Shown here: positions 1 through 8,536 of the stretch, piece after piece | How the letters are laid out: every line of letters begins with the position of its first letter | How positions within the stretch are numbered: the stretch's first letter is position 1 | Source of the DNA: Clostridium cylindrosporum DSM 605 | GTDB taxonomy: Bacteria > Bacillota > Clostridia > Clostridiales > Caloramatoraceae | Reading direction: 5' to 3' | DNA length: 64,000 nucleotides | Assembly (NCBI RefSeq): GCF_001047375.1 | Contig: NZ_LFVU01000024.1 | Span: 124,001 to 188,000 of the forward strand | Program-made: the position numbers and the translations under genes | Notes under the pieces: model-generated | Told to the model about the DNA's origin: nothing | The model's input: the letters and a program-made list of their open reading frames with translations, nothing else | Database searches by the model: none

Positions 1-338
1 ATTGGTGGTATAAAGGCTGAAGCACCACTTGAAATAAGTACTTTATCGTAATTTATCATTCTTCCATCTGAAAGATGAATTTCATGCTTTTTAGCATATA
101 ATCTTACTACTTCTACACACTTTATACACTTTATATTGTATTTTTCAAAGTAATTTTTATCGGAAAAGTTTAAATCCTCTACATCTCTATGCCCACTAAT
201 ATAATGATGTAGTATACATCTTGAATAGACATATTCATCCTTTGAAATTAGTATTATTTCTGCATTTTTATCAATTTCCCTAAGAGTTTTTGCTCCATTT
301 ATTCCTGATGCTGATGCCCCTATTACAACATATCTCAT
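1..338 (-). CDS. FAD/NAD(P)-dependent oxidoreductase, N-terminal part (cut by window edge)
   Basis: The first 112 residues are visible; the rest lies beyond the left edge. The protein opens with MRYVVIGASASGING, a Rossmann dinucleotide-binding strand and glycine loop, and continues with a segment around SRCILHHYISG that resembles the FAD domain of NADH oxidases and the N-terminal module of NirB-type nitrite reductases. The ATG at 338 directly follows the TAG of the Fe-S protein upstream, so the two are surely co-transcribed and probably translationally coupled. In context it is likely the flavoprotein feeding electrons through the Fe-S protein to the molybdenum enzyme. Family call is firm; the electron donor is inferred. 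Confidence 0.85.
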   Translation of the reverse strand, partial: MRYVVIGASASGINGAKTLREIDKNAEIILISKDEYVYSRCILHHYISGHRDVEDLNFSDKNYFEKYNIKCIKCVEVVRLYAKKHEIHLSDGRMINYDKVLISSGASAFIPP

Positions 339-749
339 CTATTCCACCTCTTCTAATGTAAGTGCTCCCATTGGACACCTAGCTACACATTGGGGAGTAC
401 CCTTTTTTGTAGAGCTACACATATCACATTTCATAATTTCCTTGTGACTTTCTTTATCAGCTTTTAATACTCCATAGGGACAAGACATTATACACATAAA
501 ACAGCTTGCACAGCGTGATTTATCATATTCCACAATACCTGTTTGTGGATTCTTTTTCATGGCACCTGCCATACAGGTATATACGCATTCAGGCTTATCA
601 CAGTGTCTGCAAAATATCGGAGCATATTTTTCATCACTGGTTATGGTAACTCTACTTCTACTATCTGATGAACCGTGGGAAGAAGTACATGCAACAGTAC
701 ATGTAAGGCATCCTACACATTTACTTCTATCTATATTTATTCTTTTCAA
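339..749 (-). CDS. Four-cluster ferredoxin-like electron transfer subunit
   Basis: A 136-residue iron-sulfur protein of the NrfC/HycB/CooF type. Sixteen cysteines form four ligand sets: C11/C14/C17/C21, C47/C50/C55/C59, C80/C83/C86/C90 and C108/C111/C121/C125, enough for four [4Fe-4S] clusters. There is no signal peptide, so it acts in the cytoplasm. The start is a TTG (747-749) behind a strong GGGGGAGG box. It lies 18 bases after the molybdenum subunit and abuts the flavoprotein gene, the order expected for an electron chain flavoprotein to Fe-S protein to molybdopterin enzyme. I infer it is the electron carrier of that complex. Confidence 0.9.
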   Translation of the reverse strand: MKRINIDRSKCVGCLTCTVACTSSHGSSDSRSRVTITSDEKYAPIFCRHCDKPECVYTCMAGAMKKNPQTGIVEYDKSRCASCFMCIMSCPYGVLKADKESHKEIMKCDMCSSTKKGTPQCVARCPMGALTLEEVE

Positions 750-767
750 GTAACCTCCCCCTTAGCT

Positions 768-2855
768 TTAAATCCTTTGAATATTCACTGTTACATACTT
801 ATATGATGGTTCCTTAGAGTAAGTATCAAAAACATATGGTGTTAATATATTTGTGTTGAAATAATGCATTGGTGCAAATAATTGATTCTTTTTAACACTA
901 TCACTTATTTTAGCAATAAAATTTGCACTTTCTCCATTTGAGGATGTTATTAATACCTTTTCGTTGTCCTTTATATTTAAATCCCTAGCTAATTCACTAT
1001 TCATAAATACATGGGAACTTAAAAAAGTTATATCCTCAACTGTAGGGATTTCTCTAGTTCTTGTTTGTGTATGCCATTGCCCTACTGTTCCTCTTCCTGA
1101 ATTTAATATATAAGGAAATTCAGGTCTTGGAATCTCTGGATAATCTACTACATCCTCATACACGAATCTTATCTTACCACTTTCAGTAAAGAATCTATTA
1201 TCCTCATATAATCTTCTCTCGTTATCCTCTAATTTATCTCCTTCTCTAAATGGCCATTGGACTCCAGTAGAGTTTACTAACATATCATAATCTACACCGG
1301 TTATATCACATGGCATGCCACTACTAAATTGCTTTATTATTTCAAAGGCATGTTTTGGTGTTTTCCATTTATCTAATGCTTTTCCTACCCCAAGTGCCCT
1401 TCCTATTCCAAGGAAAATTTCATAATCAGTTAATTCTCCCTCTTCCTTTGAAAGAATCGGAACAACAGCTGATAGCCTACGTTCTGTATTTATTAAAAAT
1501 CCTTCTTTCTTTAGTGATGATACAGAGGGCAAGCATAAATCACAAAGCTTTGCACTATCTGTATCACTATATAGGTCTTGAACAACAAAGAACTCTAGGT
1601 TTTTAACTACTTCTTTAAATTCCTTATTATTAACCCAGGAATCCGCTGGATTAGTTCCAACTACCCAAAGTGCTTTAATCTCTCCGCTTTTTATTCTCTT
1701 TATAATTTCATCATATGGGATTGTTGGCTTTGTTGGGATTTTATCTTCTTCAATATCTAAAATATTAGCAACATATTCTCTGTGATTTTCATTATTGTAA
1801 TCCCTTCCAGCATATAGCGTTGTAGTATTGCTATACATTCTTGAACCCATAGCATTACTTTGTCCTGTTAAGGAATTAGCACCTGTTCCTTCTCTTCCTA
1901 TGTTCCCAGTTATTACAGCAAGATTTATTATTGCCTGTGCTGTTCTAACTGCTTGAAACCCTTGGTTAACACCCATGGTCCACCAAAAAGAGACTCTTTT
2001 TCCTTTGTGAATCATCTCAGCTAGTTCTAGTACACGCTTAATTGAGATTCCCGTTTGCTCCTCAACATTTTCTAAGGTGTATTTTTTAACATGATTTTTA
2101 AAGCCATCGAAGCCCTCTGAGTAGTTCTTTATATAATCTTTATCAATCCATTCGTTTTCAATTAACACATTAGCTAAAGTATATAGCAGTACAATATCTG
2201 ACTTTGGTTTAATGTCTATCCATATATCTGAATTAAGTACTGTTTCTGATTTTCTTGGATCTATAGTGATTACTTTTGCATCTTTGTTTCCCTTTACTCG
2301 ATCCCAGGCTATAGGATGAGCTATTACTGGATTAGCTCCAATAAATATAATAGTATCTGAAAGTTCTAAATCCTTTAATGTGTATGGAGGTGCATCAAAT
2401 CCAAAGCTTTGCTTATGAGCTACAATAGAGGTTGCCATGCAAAGTCTTGTGTTTCCATCACCATTTATCCCCATATGAATTCTTCCTACAAAACCTAGTA
2501 GTGCCACTTCCTCAGTAGTTATTTGACCTGTACTTAAAAAAGCTACACTTTCCTTACCATATCTTTCTTGAATTTCTTTCATCCTAGTAGCAAAGGTTTT
2601 AAAGGCTTTATCCCATGGTATTTCACCCATTTCACCTTTTTCATTTCTTAAAAGAGGTTTTTTATGGGGTTCATGCTTAGTTTGTTGTTTATCTAAATTT
2701 AGTCCCTTTATACAGCAAAATCCATTATTTACAGGATAATCACTAGTAGGTTCAACCCTCTTTATTTCATTGTTTTCAACATAAAAATTTAGATTACATC
2801 CAACTGAACAATAACTACAAACTGATTGCTTTATATCCAATACAATCATCTCCAT
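768..2855 (-). CDS. Molybdopterin oxidoreductase, probable ferredoxin-dependent nitrate reductase catalytic subunit
   Basis: A 695-residue molybdopterin-bisMGD enzyme. A [4Fe-4S] site is formed by C13, C16, C20 and C47 or C48. The metal ligand is probably C139 in GNTRLCMATS, which resembles the cysteine context of periplasmic/assimilatory nitrate reductases rather than the selenocysteine/CH context of formate dehydrogenases. Near the C-terminus GRGTVGQWHTQTRT matches the cofactor-binding motif of NasA/NarB-type enzymes. No Tat signal, so it is cytoplasmic. The first ATG (2855) has a weak ribosome binding site; ATG 2849 or TTG 2840, both nearer a GGAG box, are alternatives. Formate dehydrogenase is the main competing call. 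The operon is preceded by a CRP/FNR-type site. Confidence 0.82.
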   Translation of the reverse strand: MEMIVLDIKQSVCSYCSVGCNLNFYVENNEIKRVEPTSDYPVNNGFCCIKGLNLDKQQTKHEPHKKPLLRNEKGEMGEIPWDKAFKTFATRMKEIQERYGKESVAFLSTGQITTEEVALLGFVGRIHMGINGDGNTRLCMATSIVAHKQSFGFDAPPYTLKDLELSDTIIFIGANPVIAHPIAWDRVKGNKDAKVITIDPRKSETVLNSDIWIDIKPKSDIVLLYTLANVLIENEWIDKDYIKNYSEGFDGFKNHVKKYTLENVEEQTGISIKRVLELAEMIHKGKRVSFWWTMGVNQGFQAVRTAQAIINLAVITGNIGREGTGANSLTGQSNAMGSRMYSNTTTLYAGRDYNNENHREYVANILDIEEDKIPTKPTIPYDEIIKRIKSGEIKALWVVGTNPADSWVNNKEFKEVVKNLEFFVVQDLYSDTDSAKLCDLCLPSVSSLKKEGFLINTERRLSAVVPILSKEEGELTDYEIFLGIGRALGVGKALDKWKTPKHAFEIIKQFSSGMPCDITGVDYDMLVNSTGVQWPFREGDKLEDNERRLYEDNRFFTESGKIRFVYEDVVDYPEIPRPEFPYILNSGRGTVGQWHTQTRTREIPTVEDITFLSSHVFMNSELARDLNIKDNEKVLITSSNGESANFIAKISDSVKKNQLFAPMHYFNTNILTPYVFDTYSKEPSYKYVTVNIQRI

Positions 2856-2921
2856 TTCGCTTTAGTTTTCTTACAATAACCTTATATTTCTCTATAGCTA
2901 AGGATTTAATACTTATATACT

Positions 2922-2964
2922 ATGATATAATAAGCCTTTGTTTTAAGGTGTGATTTAAATCACA
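2922..2964 (-). promoter_or_regulatory. CRP/FNR-family operator with candidate promoter for the molybdenum operon
   Basis: TGTGATTTAAATCACA at 2949-2964 is a perfect 16-base palindrome with the TGTGA-N6-TCACA architecture of CRP/FNR-family regulators. A possible -10 (TATCAT, minus strand, 2927 to 2922) would put the start near 2915 and the site centre at about -41.5, the class II activator position. The palindrome is seen directly; the regulator and start site are inferred. Confidence 0.7.
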
Positions 2965-3001
2965 TATATAAAAACCTTTAAGTTAATTAACTTGAAAGCA
3001 T

Positions 3002-3040
3002 AAAATAGCCTAGAGGCATTTACACCTCTAGGCTATTTTT
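3002..3040. terminator. Bidirectional intrinsic terminator
   Basis: A perfect 15-base stem (AAAATAGCCTAGAGG with its complement) and an 8-base loop, with T-rich flanks on both strands. It ends the minus-strand transcript of the secreted protein gene and insulates the molybdenum operon promoter. Confidence 0.85.
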
Positions 3041-3081
3041 TAAATTATATTAAGTCATTTAACTTATTAAAATCGTTAATA

Positions 3082-4632
3082 TTACTTTGCTTTTAATCTA
3101 TGTCTTACTTCAATTACTATTCCTACAATACCAAGCGTTATAAAAGCTGTAATTAAAACAGTTGAAAATGGGAATGCTTGAGCTTTAGCTACATTAGATT
3201 GATTAGATTGGGCCTTATCATATGTTCTTGTTAATGCGCTAGCACCAACATCTTTCAGAATATCTGATCCAGTAACTCTTCCTTGACCAAGTACAAGGTC
3301 TACATTTGTAATGCCTTGTCCACCTAAGTTTATTGATTTATTACCTTCACGATCTTCAACGTGCCAACCTAGAACTTCACCATTTTTAATATCGTCTACA
3401 GCTATTTTGAAGTATCCTTCTGGACCCTTAGCACTTTCCCCTACTGGTATAGTTATTGGTTCCTTATTAGTCCACATAATACCAAAGTTGTGTCCTGAAG
3501 GACATCCAACAGGCCAAACTGAGAATCTTTTATCGTCCTTATAATCCTCACCGTATTTGATATCAAATGTGTCCCCATAAATCTTAAGCTGTACCTTACC
3601 ATCTTTAAAAGAATCCTTTGGTACTATAAATCCTGCTACATCTTTATATTCAAAAAGTATCGCTTTACGAGCAACTTCATCTTCTATAAGTCTATCTTTA
3701 AGAAGTGGTCCTAATGTCTTCTCAAAAACAACACTACCACCTTCAAGTACTTCTATCTTAGCTGTTCCCGCCTTTTCATCAATATTAGATAGACGAATTG
3801 TACGATTGCCTACCTTCCATTCTTGACCTTTACTTGCAAAACCGCTAAATACTTTTTTATTAGCCATTAGCATACGGTCAGTACGAACTCCTGAAATCCA
3901 ATTGAATACTAACTTCTCCTTTGAAGCCTCACGAACTACCCCTTGATTGTATAACTGGTTGAAATGTTTTCCTTGCCACCAGTTAGTTTGTGTCTCTGAA
4001 AATACAGGCTTACCGAAAGCCCACTCCCAATCAGTACCAGCAATAGTTTTAACATCTAATGTATGATTGCTTGTAGTTCCATGACCAACAGAAGCGTAGT
4101 AATAATAAACTTGTCCACCTACAACAACACTACTTTTTGCAGGTATTGTAACATCTTTCTTAACATCTATAGTCATATCATATTCAATATATGTAGGTTG
4201 TTTACCTAGGTAGTAAATTGGCTCACCTTGAAGTGCAACTTCTCCACCCATTGTATCTTCTAAGTAAACAAGTCCTCCAGCAGGAATGACAACCTTGCCA
4301 TTCTCTACCTTACTTTGGCGAATTATTATACCATCATTTTTCTTTCTTGGCTTTCCGTAATCATCCTTAACAACCTTTCCTTGTACAAGACCTGGAAGAC
4401 CTGGAACATAGGCTGGGTTTACAGGTTGATCCTTTACTAGAGAAAGTGGAGGTGCAGCAACCTCCTTAGTATTTATTTTATGAGCTATTGGTAATCCCGG
4501 GCGAGCAGGGGTAAGCAATGCTGCTGCTTCAGCATCAGTTATATTAGAAGCAGCTAACCCTTTAGAAGAAAATCCAAAGCTTGCTATTATCGAAAGAGCT
4601 ACAGCCCTTTTAATTGATTTTTTAAAATTCAT
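3082..4632 (-). CDS. Secreted protein anchored by a C-terminal membrane helix, unknown function
   Basis: I do not recognise this 516-residue protein. It has a clear signal peptide (cleavage likely near GLAA, residue 28), a proline-rich stretch (about 40-85), a long beta-rich exposed region with many aromatic residues, and a single transmembrane helix near 488-507 followed by a short basic tail (RHRLKAK). This is the topology of a surface protein held in the membrane by its C-terminus. The only mature cysteine lies in WPVGCPSGHNF (about 380). The start has a good AAGGAGAT box. It is the second gene of an operon, 14 bases after the four-helix membrane protein at 4647-5186, and ends at the terminator at 3002. 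S-layer-like or redox-associated roles are only guesses. Confidence 0.75.
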   Translation of the reverse strand: MNFKKSIKRAVALSIIASFGFSSKGLAASNITDAEAAALLTPARPGLPIAHKINTKEVAAPPLSLVKDQPVNPAYVPGLPGLVQGKVVKDDYGKPRKKNDGIIIRQSKVENGKVVIPAGGLVYLEDTMGGEVALQGEPIYYLGKQPTYIEYDMTIDVKKDVTIPAKSSVVVGGQVYYYYASVGHGTTSNHTLDVKTIAGTDWEWAFGKPVFSETQTNWWQGKHFNQLYNQGVVREASKEKLVFNWISGVRTDRMLMANKKVFSGFASKGQEWKVGNRTIRLSNIDEKAGTAKIEVLEGGSVVFEKTLGPLLKDRLIEDEVARKAILFEYKDVAGFIVPKDSFKDGKVQLKIYGDTFDIKYGEDYKDDKRFSVWPVGCPSGHNFGIMWTNKEPITIPVGESAKGPEGYFKIAVDDIKNGEVLGWHVEDREGNKSINLGGQGITNVDLVLGQGRVTGSDILKDVGASALTRTYDKAQSNQSNVAKAQAFPFSTVLITAFITLGIVGIVIEVRHRLKAK

Positions 4633-4646
4633 TATACTTTATCTCC

Positions 4647-5186
4647 TTAATTTGATTTTGCCTGTGATTGACATATGGTTACTGGACAACATTTAGTTTT
4701 TCTAGATAGATACATAAATCCATACATAATTAAAATAAAATTACTTAGAGTTACAACCCACTTTGGTATCTCTCCCATTGCAAGTCCTAGATTCGCAAAG
4801 AATCCAATACCAACTGTTGCGAGTACTGGGGCTAAACAACTAAATGAAAGTGTAAGTCCAACTAGTAGTCCCCCACCAACTACACCACCTGTTGCAGCTT
4901 TTGCTCCTATTTGACGTATCTTTATTAAAGCAAAACCTGCAAATGTAATTGCTAAAGCAAATGAAAAACTAGATAAGTATTCCTGTTTACGTGTGAAACT
5001 TGTCCACCATGCCTCATTTACTGAATATTTAAGATGACCAGATTCATTAAAATCATTTGAAGTAAACTCACAAACTGCCCCTACAGTTGGATTTTCAGGC
5101 ACCTTAAATGTTATACGATCCATGGCAACAAAACCAAGGAATCCCATAATAAAAAGAATTACGAGAAATAAATTTGCTTTTTTCAT
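4647..5186 (-). CDS. Small four-helix membrane protein with cysteine motifs
   Basis: A 179-residue integral membrane protein with an N-terminal helix (about 5-22), an outside segment of about 50 residues containing one cysteine (AVCEFTSN), then three helices (about 73-90, 105-130, 138-160) and a short tail KCCPVTIC. The third helix carries SCLAPVLATVG, which recalls the cysteine-proline helices of MerT-like and thiol-transfer membrane proteins, but similarity is too slight to name it. It leads a two-gene operon with the anchored surface protein, suggesting that the two work together at the membrane. Function unknown. Confidence 0.7.
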   Translation of the reverse strand: MKKANLFLVILFIMGFLGFVAMDRITFKVPENPTVGAVCEFTSNDFNESGHLKYSVNEAWWTSFTRKQEYLSSFSFALAITFAGFALIKIRQIGAKAATGGVVGGGLLVGLTLSFSCLAPVLATVGIGFFANLGLAMGEIPKWVVTLSNFILIMYGFMYLSRKTKCCPVTICQSQAKSN

Positions 5187-5622
5187 ATAATACCTTTTTC
5201 CCCCTAGCTAAGCTTTAATGATAAGCCTTTACCTCATAATTAATCTCTGGATAAGGACTTTTAAGAATGCTGTTAATAACTCCTTTAACATAGAATTTAT
5301 CAAGATTATTTCTAGGTAAACAATAGTTTTAGTAGGAAATAGCACATGAATTATCTATGTAACTTTAATATAAGTGTTAATAATATGCTTCCTAATCATT
5401 AATAGCTTAATTATTTTGTTAATCTTCCTCCTTCACTATTCTTAAATAAGATTAGTGTTACTTATAAAACCCCATCTGCTTTAGTATAAATTTTCAGACA
5501 AAATTCCTAAGTTATTATAGCAAAAGCTTAAATATATATGAAATAGATTTTTCCTTTAGTTACTTATTTTTACATAGATTTTATCAATACAAAGTAAAAT
5601 CCACTTATAAATCTACATAAAA
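5187..5622. other. Gene-free AT-rich stretch
   Basis: It holds the upstream region of the minus-strand pair at 3082-5186 and, at its far end, the terminator of the xanthine dehydrogenase operon. I found no reading frame with a ribosome binding site and no riboswitch I could support. A resemblance to the start of a SAM-I box near 5230-5260 does not extend. Confidence 0.5.
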
Positions 5623-5652
5623 AATTCCCTCAAATATAAATTTGAAGGAATT
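5623..5652 (-). terminator. Terminator of the purine catabolic operon
   Basis: An AATTCCTTCAAATT-type stem followed on the minus strand by a run of six T residues, 18 bases after the stop of the molybdenum subunit. Its core resembles the hairpins at 12603 and 15497. Confidence 0.75.
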
Positions 5653-5669
5653 AAAACATAGTTTAATAT

Positions 5670-8057
5670 TTAATCATAAATTTCTACTTCCCTCTTTTCT
5701 CTCAAGGCTTTCAAAACCTTATCGGGAGTTGCAGGAAGTGATTTTAATCTTATTCCAGTAGCATCATATATTGCATTTAGTATTGCAGGAGCAACAGGAA
5801 CTATAACAGGTTCTCCAATACCCTTGGCACCAAATGGTGCAGAGGTTTCAGGATCTTCAATTATAAACTTTTCTATTTCAGGCATATCCATTGATGTTGG
5901 TATTATATATTTGCTATACTTGTTATTTGCTATTCTTCCTTTATTGACACCAAGGTCCTCATAAAGTGCATAACCGAGTCCCATAGCAAATCCGCCATCT
6001 ATCTGTCCTTCAACAAGAGCTGGATTTATTGCCCTTCCAACATCTTGAGCACACCATGCCTTTGTACACTTAACTCTTCCTGTAAGTGTATCAACTTCAA
6101 CTTCTACACCATATGAGTTAAAGGTATATGGCCAGTAGGGAGCTCCATATCCATTATCATCAAGCTTTACAGTCTGAGCTGTAAAGGAATCACGAACTCT
6201 AAGACTTCTTCCTTCTTCAGCTAGACTCGCTGCTATTTGAGCTAAAGTAACCTTCTTTGTTGGAAGTATTTCAAGGTAAACTTCACCATTTTCCACCTTA
6301 AATTTATGAGCAGAATTAAGCTTTTCAAACTCAGGAAGTGGTTTATTTATAAGGCGTATAGCTTCCTTAATAAGCTCACTTTTGAATTTTTCACTTGCAA
6401 GCTTTACCGCATTACCAGTATTGTATGTTTGTCTTGTTGCAGCTGCGGTTCCTGAATCCTCACACTCATCTGAGTCCTCTGAATATATTTTTATATCATA
6501 TGCACTCATTCCTAAAACCTCTGCAACTATCTGTGGCATAATTGTTCTTGCACCTTGTCCAACCTCTGCAGCACCTACTCTAAGAAGTACGCCTCCACAT
6601 TTTAGAAGCTCAACATCAGCTACTGATACATCGGGAAAGCCATTTCCATAACCTGTCCCATACCAACAAGCAGCTATTCCTCTTCCCTTTTTAATATATC
6701 CATTTTCACTTTTATCAAAAGAATCTCCATTATCTAAGTTCATAGCTTTTTCCACAGTATTAAGGCATCTGTCAAGTGGACAGCTTTCTGTAATAACCTG
6801 TCCATTTGCAGTCTCACTTCCTACTTTGTATATATTTTTCATTCTTATTTCAAACTTATCCATTCCTAGCTTTTCAGCTAACATATCCATTAATGTTTCA
6901 TGTACCATTGGAACCTGTGTTGCACCAAATCCCCTTAATGCTCCTGTAAATGGACTGTTAGTATAAACAGCATACCCATCTACTTTAACGTTTGGAATTT
7001 GGTAAGGTCCTGTTATATGGATACAGGCCTTTCTAGTAACATTTATTGCCCATGATGCATAGGCTCCAGAATCAGAATAAATCTCAGCTTCAAATGCAAT
7101 AAGTTTTCCATCCTTATCTGCACCCATCTTAGCTTTCATTGTCATTGGATGTCTTTTGGAGTGTGCATAAAATGATTCTTCTCTAGTATAGGTTGCCTTT
7201 ACAGGACGTTTAAGCTTTAAGGCCGCTAAGGCCAGATGAATCTGAAGGGTAATATCCTCTCTTGCTCCAAAGGCACCACCAACTACAGGGTTTAATATTC
7301 TAATCCTTTCCTCATCTATGTTGAGGGCATCTGCAAGCTCTATTCTGTCAAAATGCATGTATTGTGTTGAAGCTGTCATAACAAGTTTATCATCCTCATC
7401 AATATATGCTATTCCACTTTCTGGTTGAAGAAAAGCAGCATCTACAAATGGAGAGTAGAACTCCCCCTCAGCAACCTCGGCACAGTTTCTCCAAATTGAT
7501 TCAGATTCAGAGTCCCCTTTTCTACATTTATATCTAAATATTAGATTAGGATATGGATAATTTTCTGGCTTTTCGTAAACCTCTTCCTTATCATCGTTAT
7601 AGAAGAAAAATCTATCTGAATACTCGTTAACTATAGGAGCATCCGGCTTTAAGGCTTCCCTTGGGTCAAATACCCCAGGAATCTCTTTGTAGGTTACCTC
7701 TACAAGCTTTACCCCTTCTCTAGCCTGACTTTCTGTCTTTGCAACAACAAAAGCCACTGGGTCACCTATTCTTCTAACCTTTGTACTGCAAAACACGTTG
7801 TGATCCTTATATAAAACCCCATGTGAGTTATGACCTGGAACATCCTCTGCAGTTAATACATCTATAACACCAGGTGCCGCCTTTGCCTTACTTGTATCTA
7901 TACTTAAAATCTCTGCATGGGCATATGGTGAACGAACAGTTGCGCCATATGCCATGTTATCTATGGAAATATCATCTGGATAAATGGCTCTTCCTGTAAG
8001 CTTTGCAAATCCATCGCGTCTTATAATTCTTTGTCCTAACTGCTTGAAATCCGCCAC
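5670..8057 (-). CDS. xdhA: Xanthine dehydrogenase molybdenum-binding subunit
   Basis: A 795-residue large subunit of the xanthine oxidase family, which hydroxylates purines at the molybdopterin centre. Landmarks are GGAFGAREDI (about 260, cofactor contact), REESFYAHSKRHP, AQDVGRAINPALVEGQ, and GAKGIGEP at 743-750, whose glutamate (749) is the conserved catalytic base. It overlaps the Fe-S subunit gene by one base, so the subunits are translationally coupled. It is the last gene of the operon permease, guanine deaminase, FAD, Fe-S, Mo subunit. Guanine deaminase next door makes xanthine the likely substrate; hypoxanthine or another N-heterocycle is possible. Selenium dependence cannot be read from sequence. 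Confidence 0.93.
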   Translation of the reverse strand: MADFKQLGQRIIRRDGFAKLTGRAIYPDDISIDNMAYGATVRSPYAHAEILSIDTSKAKAAPGVIDVLTAEDVPGHNSHGVLYKDHNVFCSTKVRRIGDPVAFVVAKTESQAREGVKLVEVTYKEIPGVFDPREALKPDAPIVNEYSDRFFFYNDDKEEVYEKPENYPYPNLIFRYKCRKGDSESESIWRNCAEVAEGEFYSPFVDAAFLQPESGIAYIDEDDKLVMTASTQYMHFDRIELADALNIDEERIRILNPVVGGAFGAREDITLQIHLALAALKLKRPVKATYTREESFYAHSKRHPMTMKAKMGADKDGKLIAFEAEIYSDSGAYASWAINVTRKACIHITGPYQIPNVKVDGYAVYTNSPFTGALRGFGATQVPMVHETLMDMLAEKLGMDKFEIRMKNIYKVGSETANGQVITESCPLDRCLNTVEKAMNLDNGDSFDKSENGYIKKGRGIAACWYGTGYGNGFPDVSVADVELLKCGGVLLRVGAAEVGQGARTIMPQIVAEVLGMSAYDIKIYSEDSDECEDSGTAAATRQTYNTGNAVKLASEKFKSELIKEAIRLINKPLPEFEKLNSAHKFKVENGEVYLEILPTKKVTLAQIAASLAEEGRSLRVRDSFTAQTVKLDDNGYGAPYWPYTFNSYGVEVEVDTLTGRVKCTKAWCAQDVGRAINPALVEGQIDGGFAMGLGYALYEDLGVNKGRIANNKYSKYIIPTSMDMPEIEKFIIEDPETSAPFGAKGIGEPVIVPVAPAILNAIYDATGIRLKSLPATPDKVLKALREKREVEIYD

Positions 8058-8536
8058 TATATCTCATCCTTTCCTGAATATGATTCCTTGGCACTTTTAA
8101 TTGCTTTAAACATCTTATCATAGCCTGTACATCTACATAGGTTTCCTGAAATACACTCCTTTATTTCTTCTTCAGAGGGGTCTTTATTGCTGTCTAGAAG
8201 GGCCTTTGCTGATAGAACCATTCCCGGAATACAAAATCCACACTGCACTGCTCCATTATCAAGAAAGGCCTTTTGAACTGGGTGAAGAACACCATCCCTC
8301 TCTAGTCCCTCAATAGTCTCAACATTTTTTTCATGACACTGCATAGCAAGCATTAAACATGAGTCAACAGCTATACCATTAACTATTACTGTACAAGCTC
8401 CACACTCACCTTCTCCACAGCCTTCCTTTGTTCCAGTTAGTCCAAGATTATTCCTTATGAAGTCTAGGAGTCTAGTATCAGGTTTTATCTGTTTTTCATA
8501 GTAAACTCCATTAACATTTATTTTTAAATCAAACAT
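8057..8536 (-). CDS. xdhC: Xanthine dehydrogenase [2Fe-2S] subunit
   Basis: A 159-residue subunit with two [2Fe-2S] sites. The plant-ferredoxin-type N-terminal domain uses C40, C45, C48 and C60 (CGEGECGAC); the helical C-terminal domain uses C99, C102, C134 and C136 (QCGFCIPG and CRCTGY). It passes electrons from the molybdenum centre to the FAD subunit. It overlaps both neighbours (8 bases with the FAD gene, 1 base with the Mo gene), a typical arrangement for obligate complex partners. Confidence 0.95.
   Translation of the reverse strand: MFDLKINVNGVYYEKQIKPDTRLLDFIRNNLGLTGTKEGCGEGECGACTVIVNGIAVDSCLMLAMQCHEKNVETIEGLERDGVLHPVQKAFLDNGAVQCGFCIPGMVLSAKALLDSNKDPSEEEIKECISGNLCRCTGYDKMFKAIKSAKESYSGKDEI

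Noticed and set aside
768-2855. Formate dehydrogenase with selenocysteine
   Set aside because: The metal ligand position is a cysteine in a nitrate-reductase-like context and no in-frame TGA is present.
5220-5260. A SAM-I riboswitch start before the membrane protein gene
   Set aside because: Only a CTTATCCAGAGA-like fragment matches; the GGAGGGA and GGCCC parts are missing.
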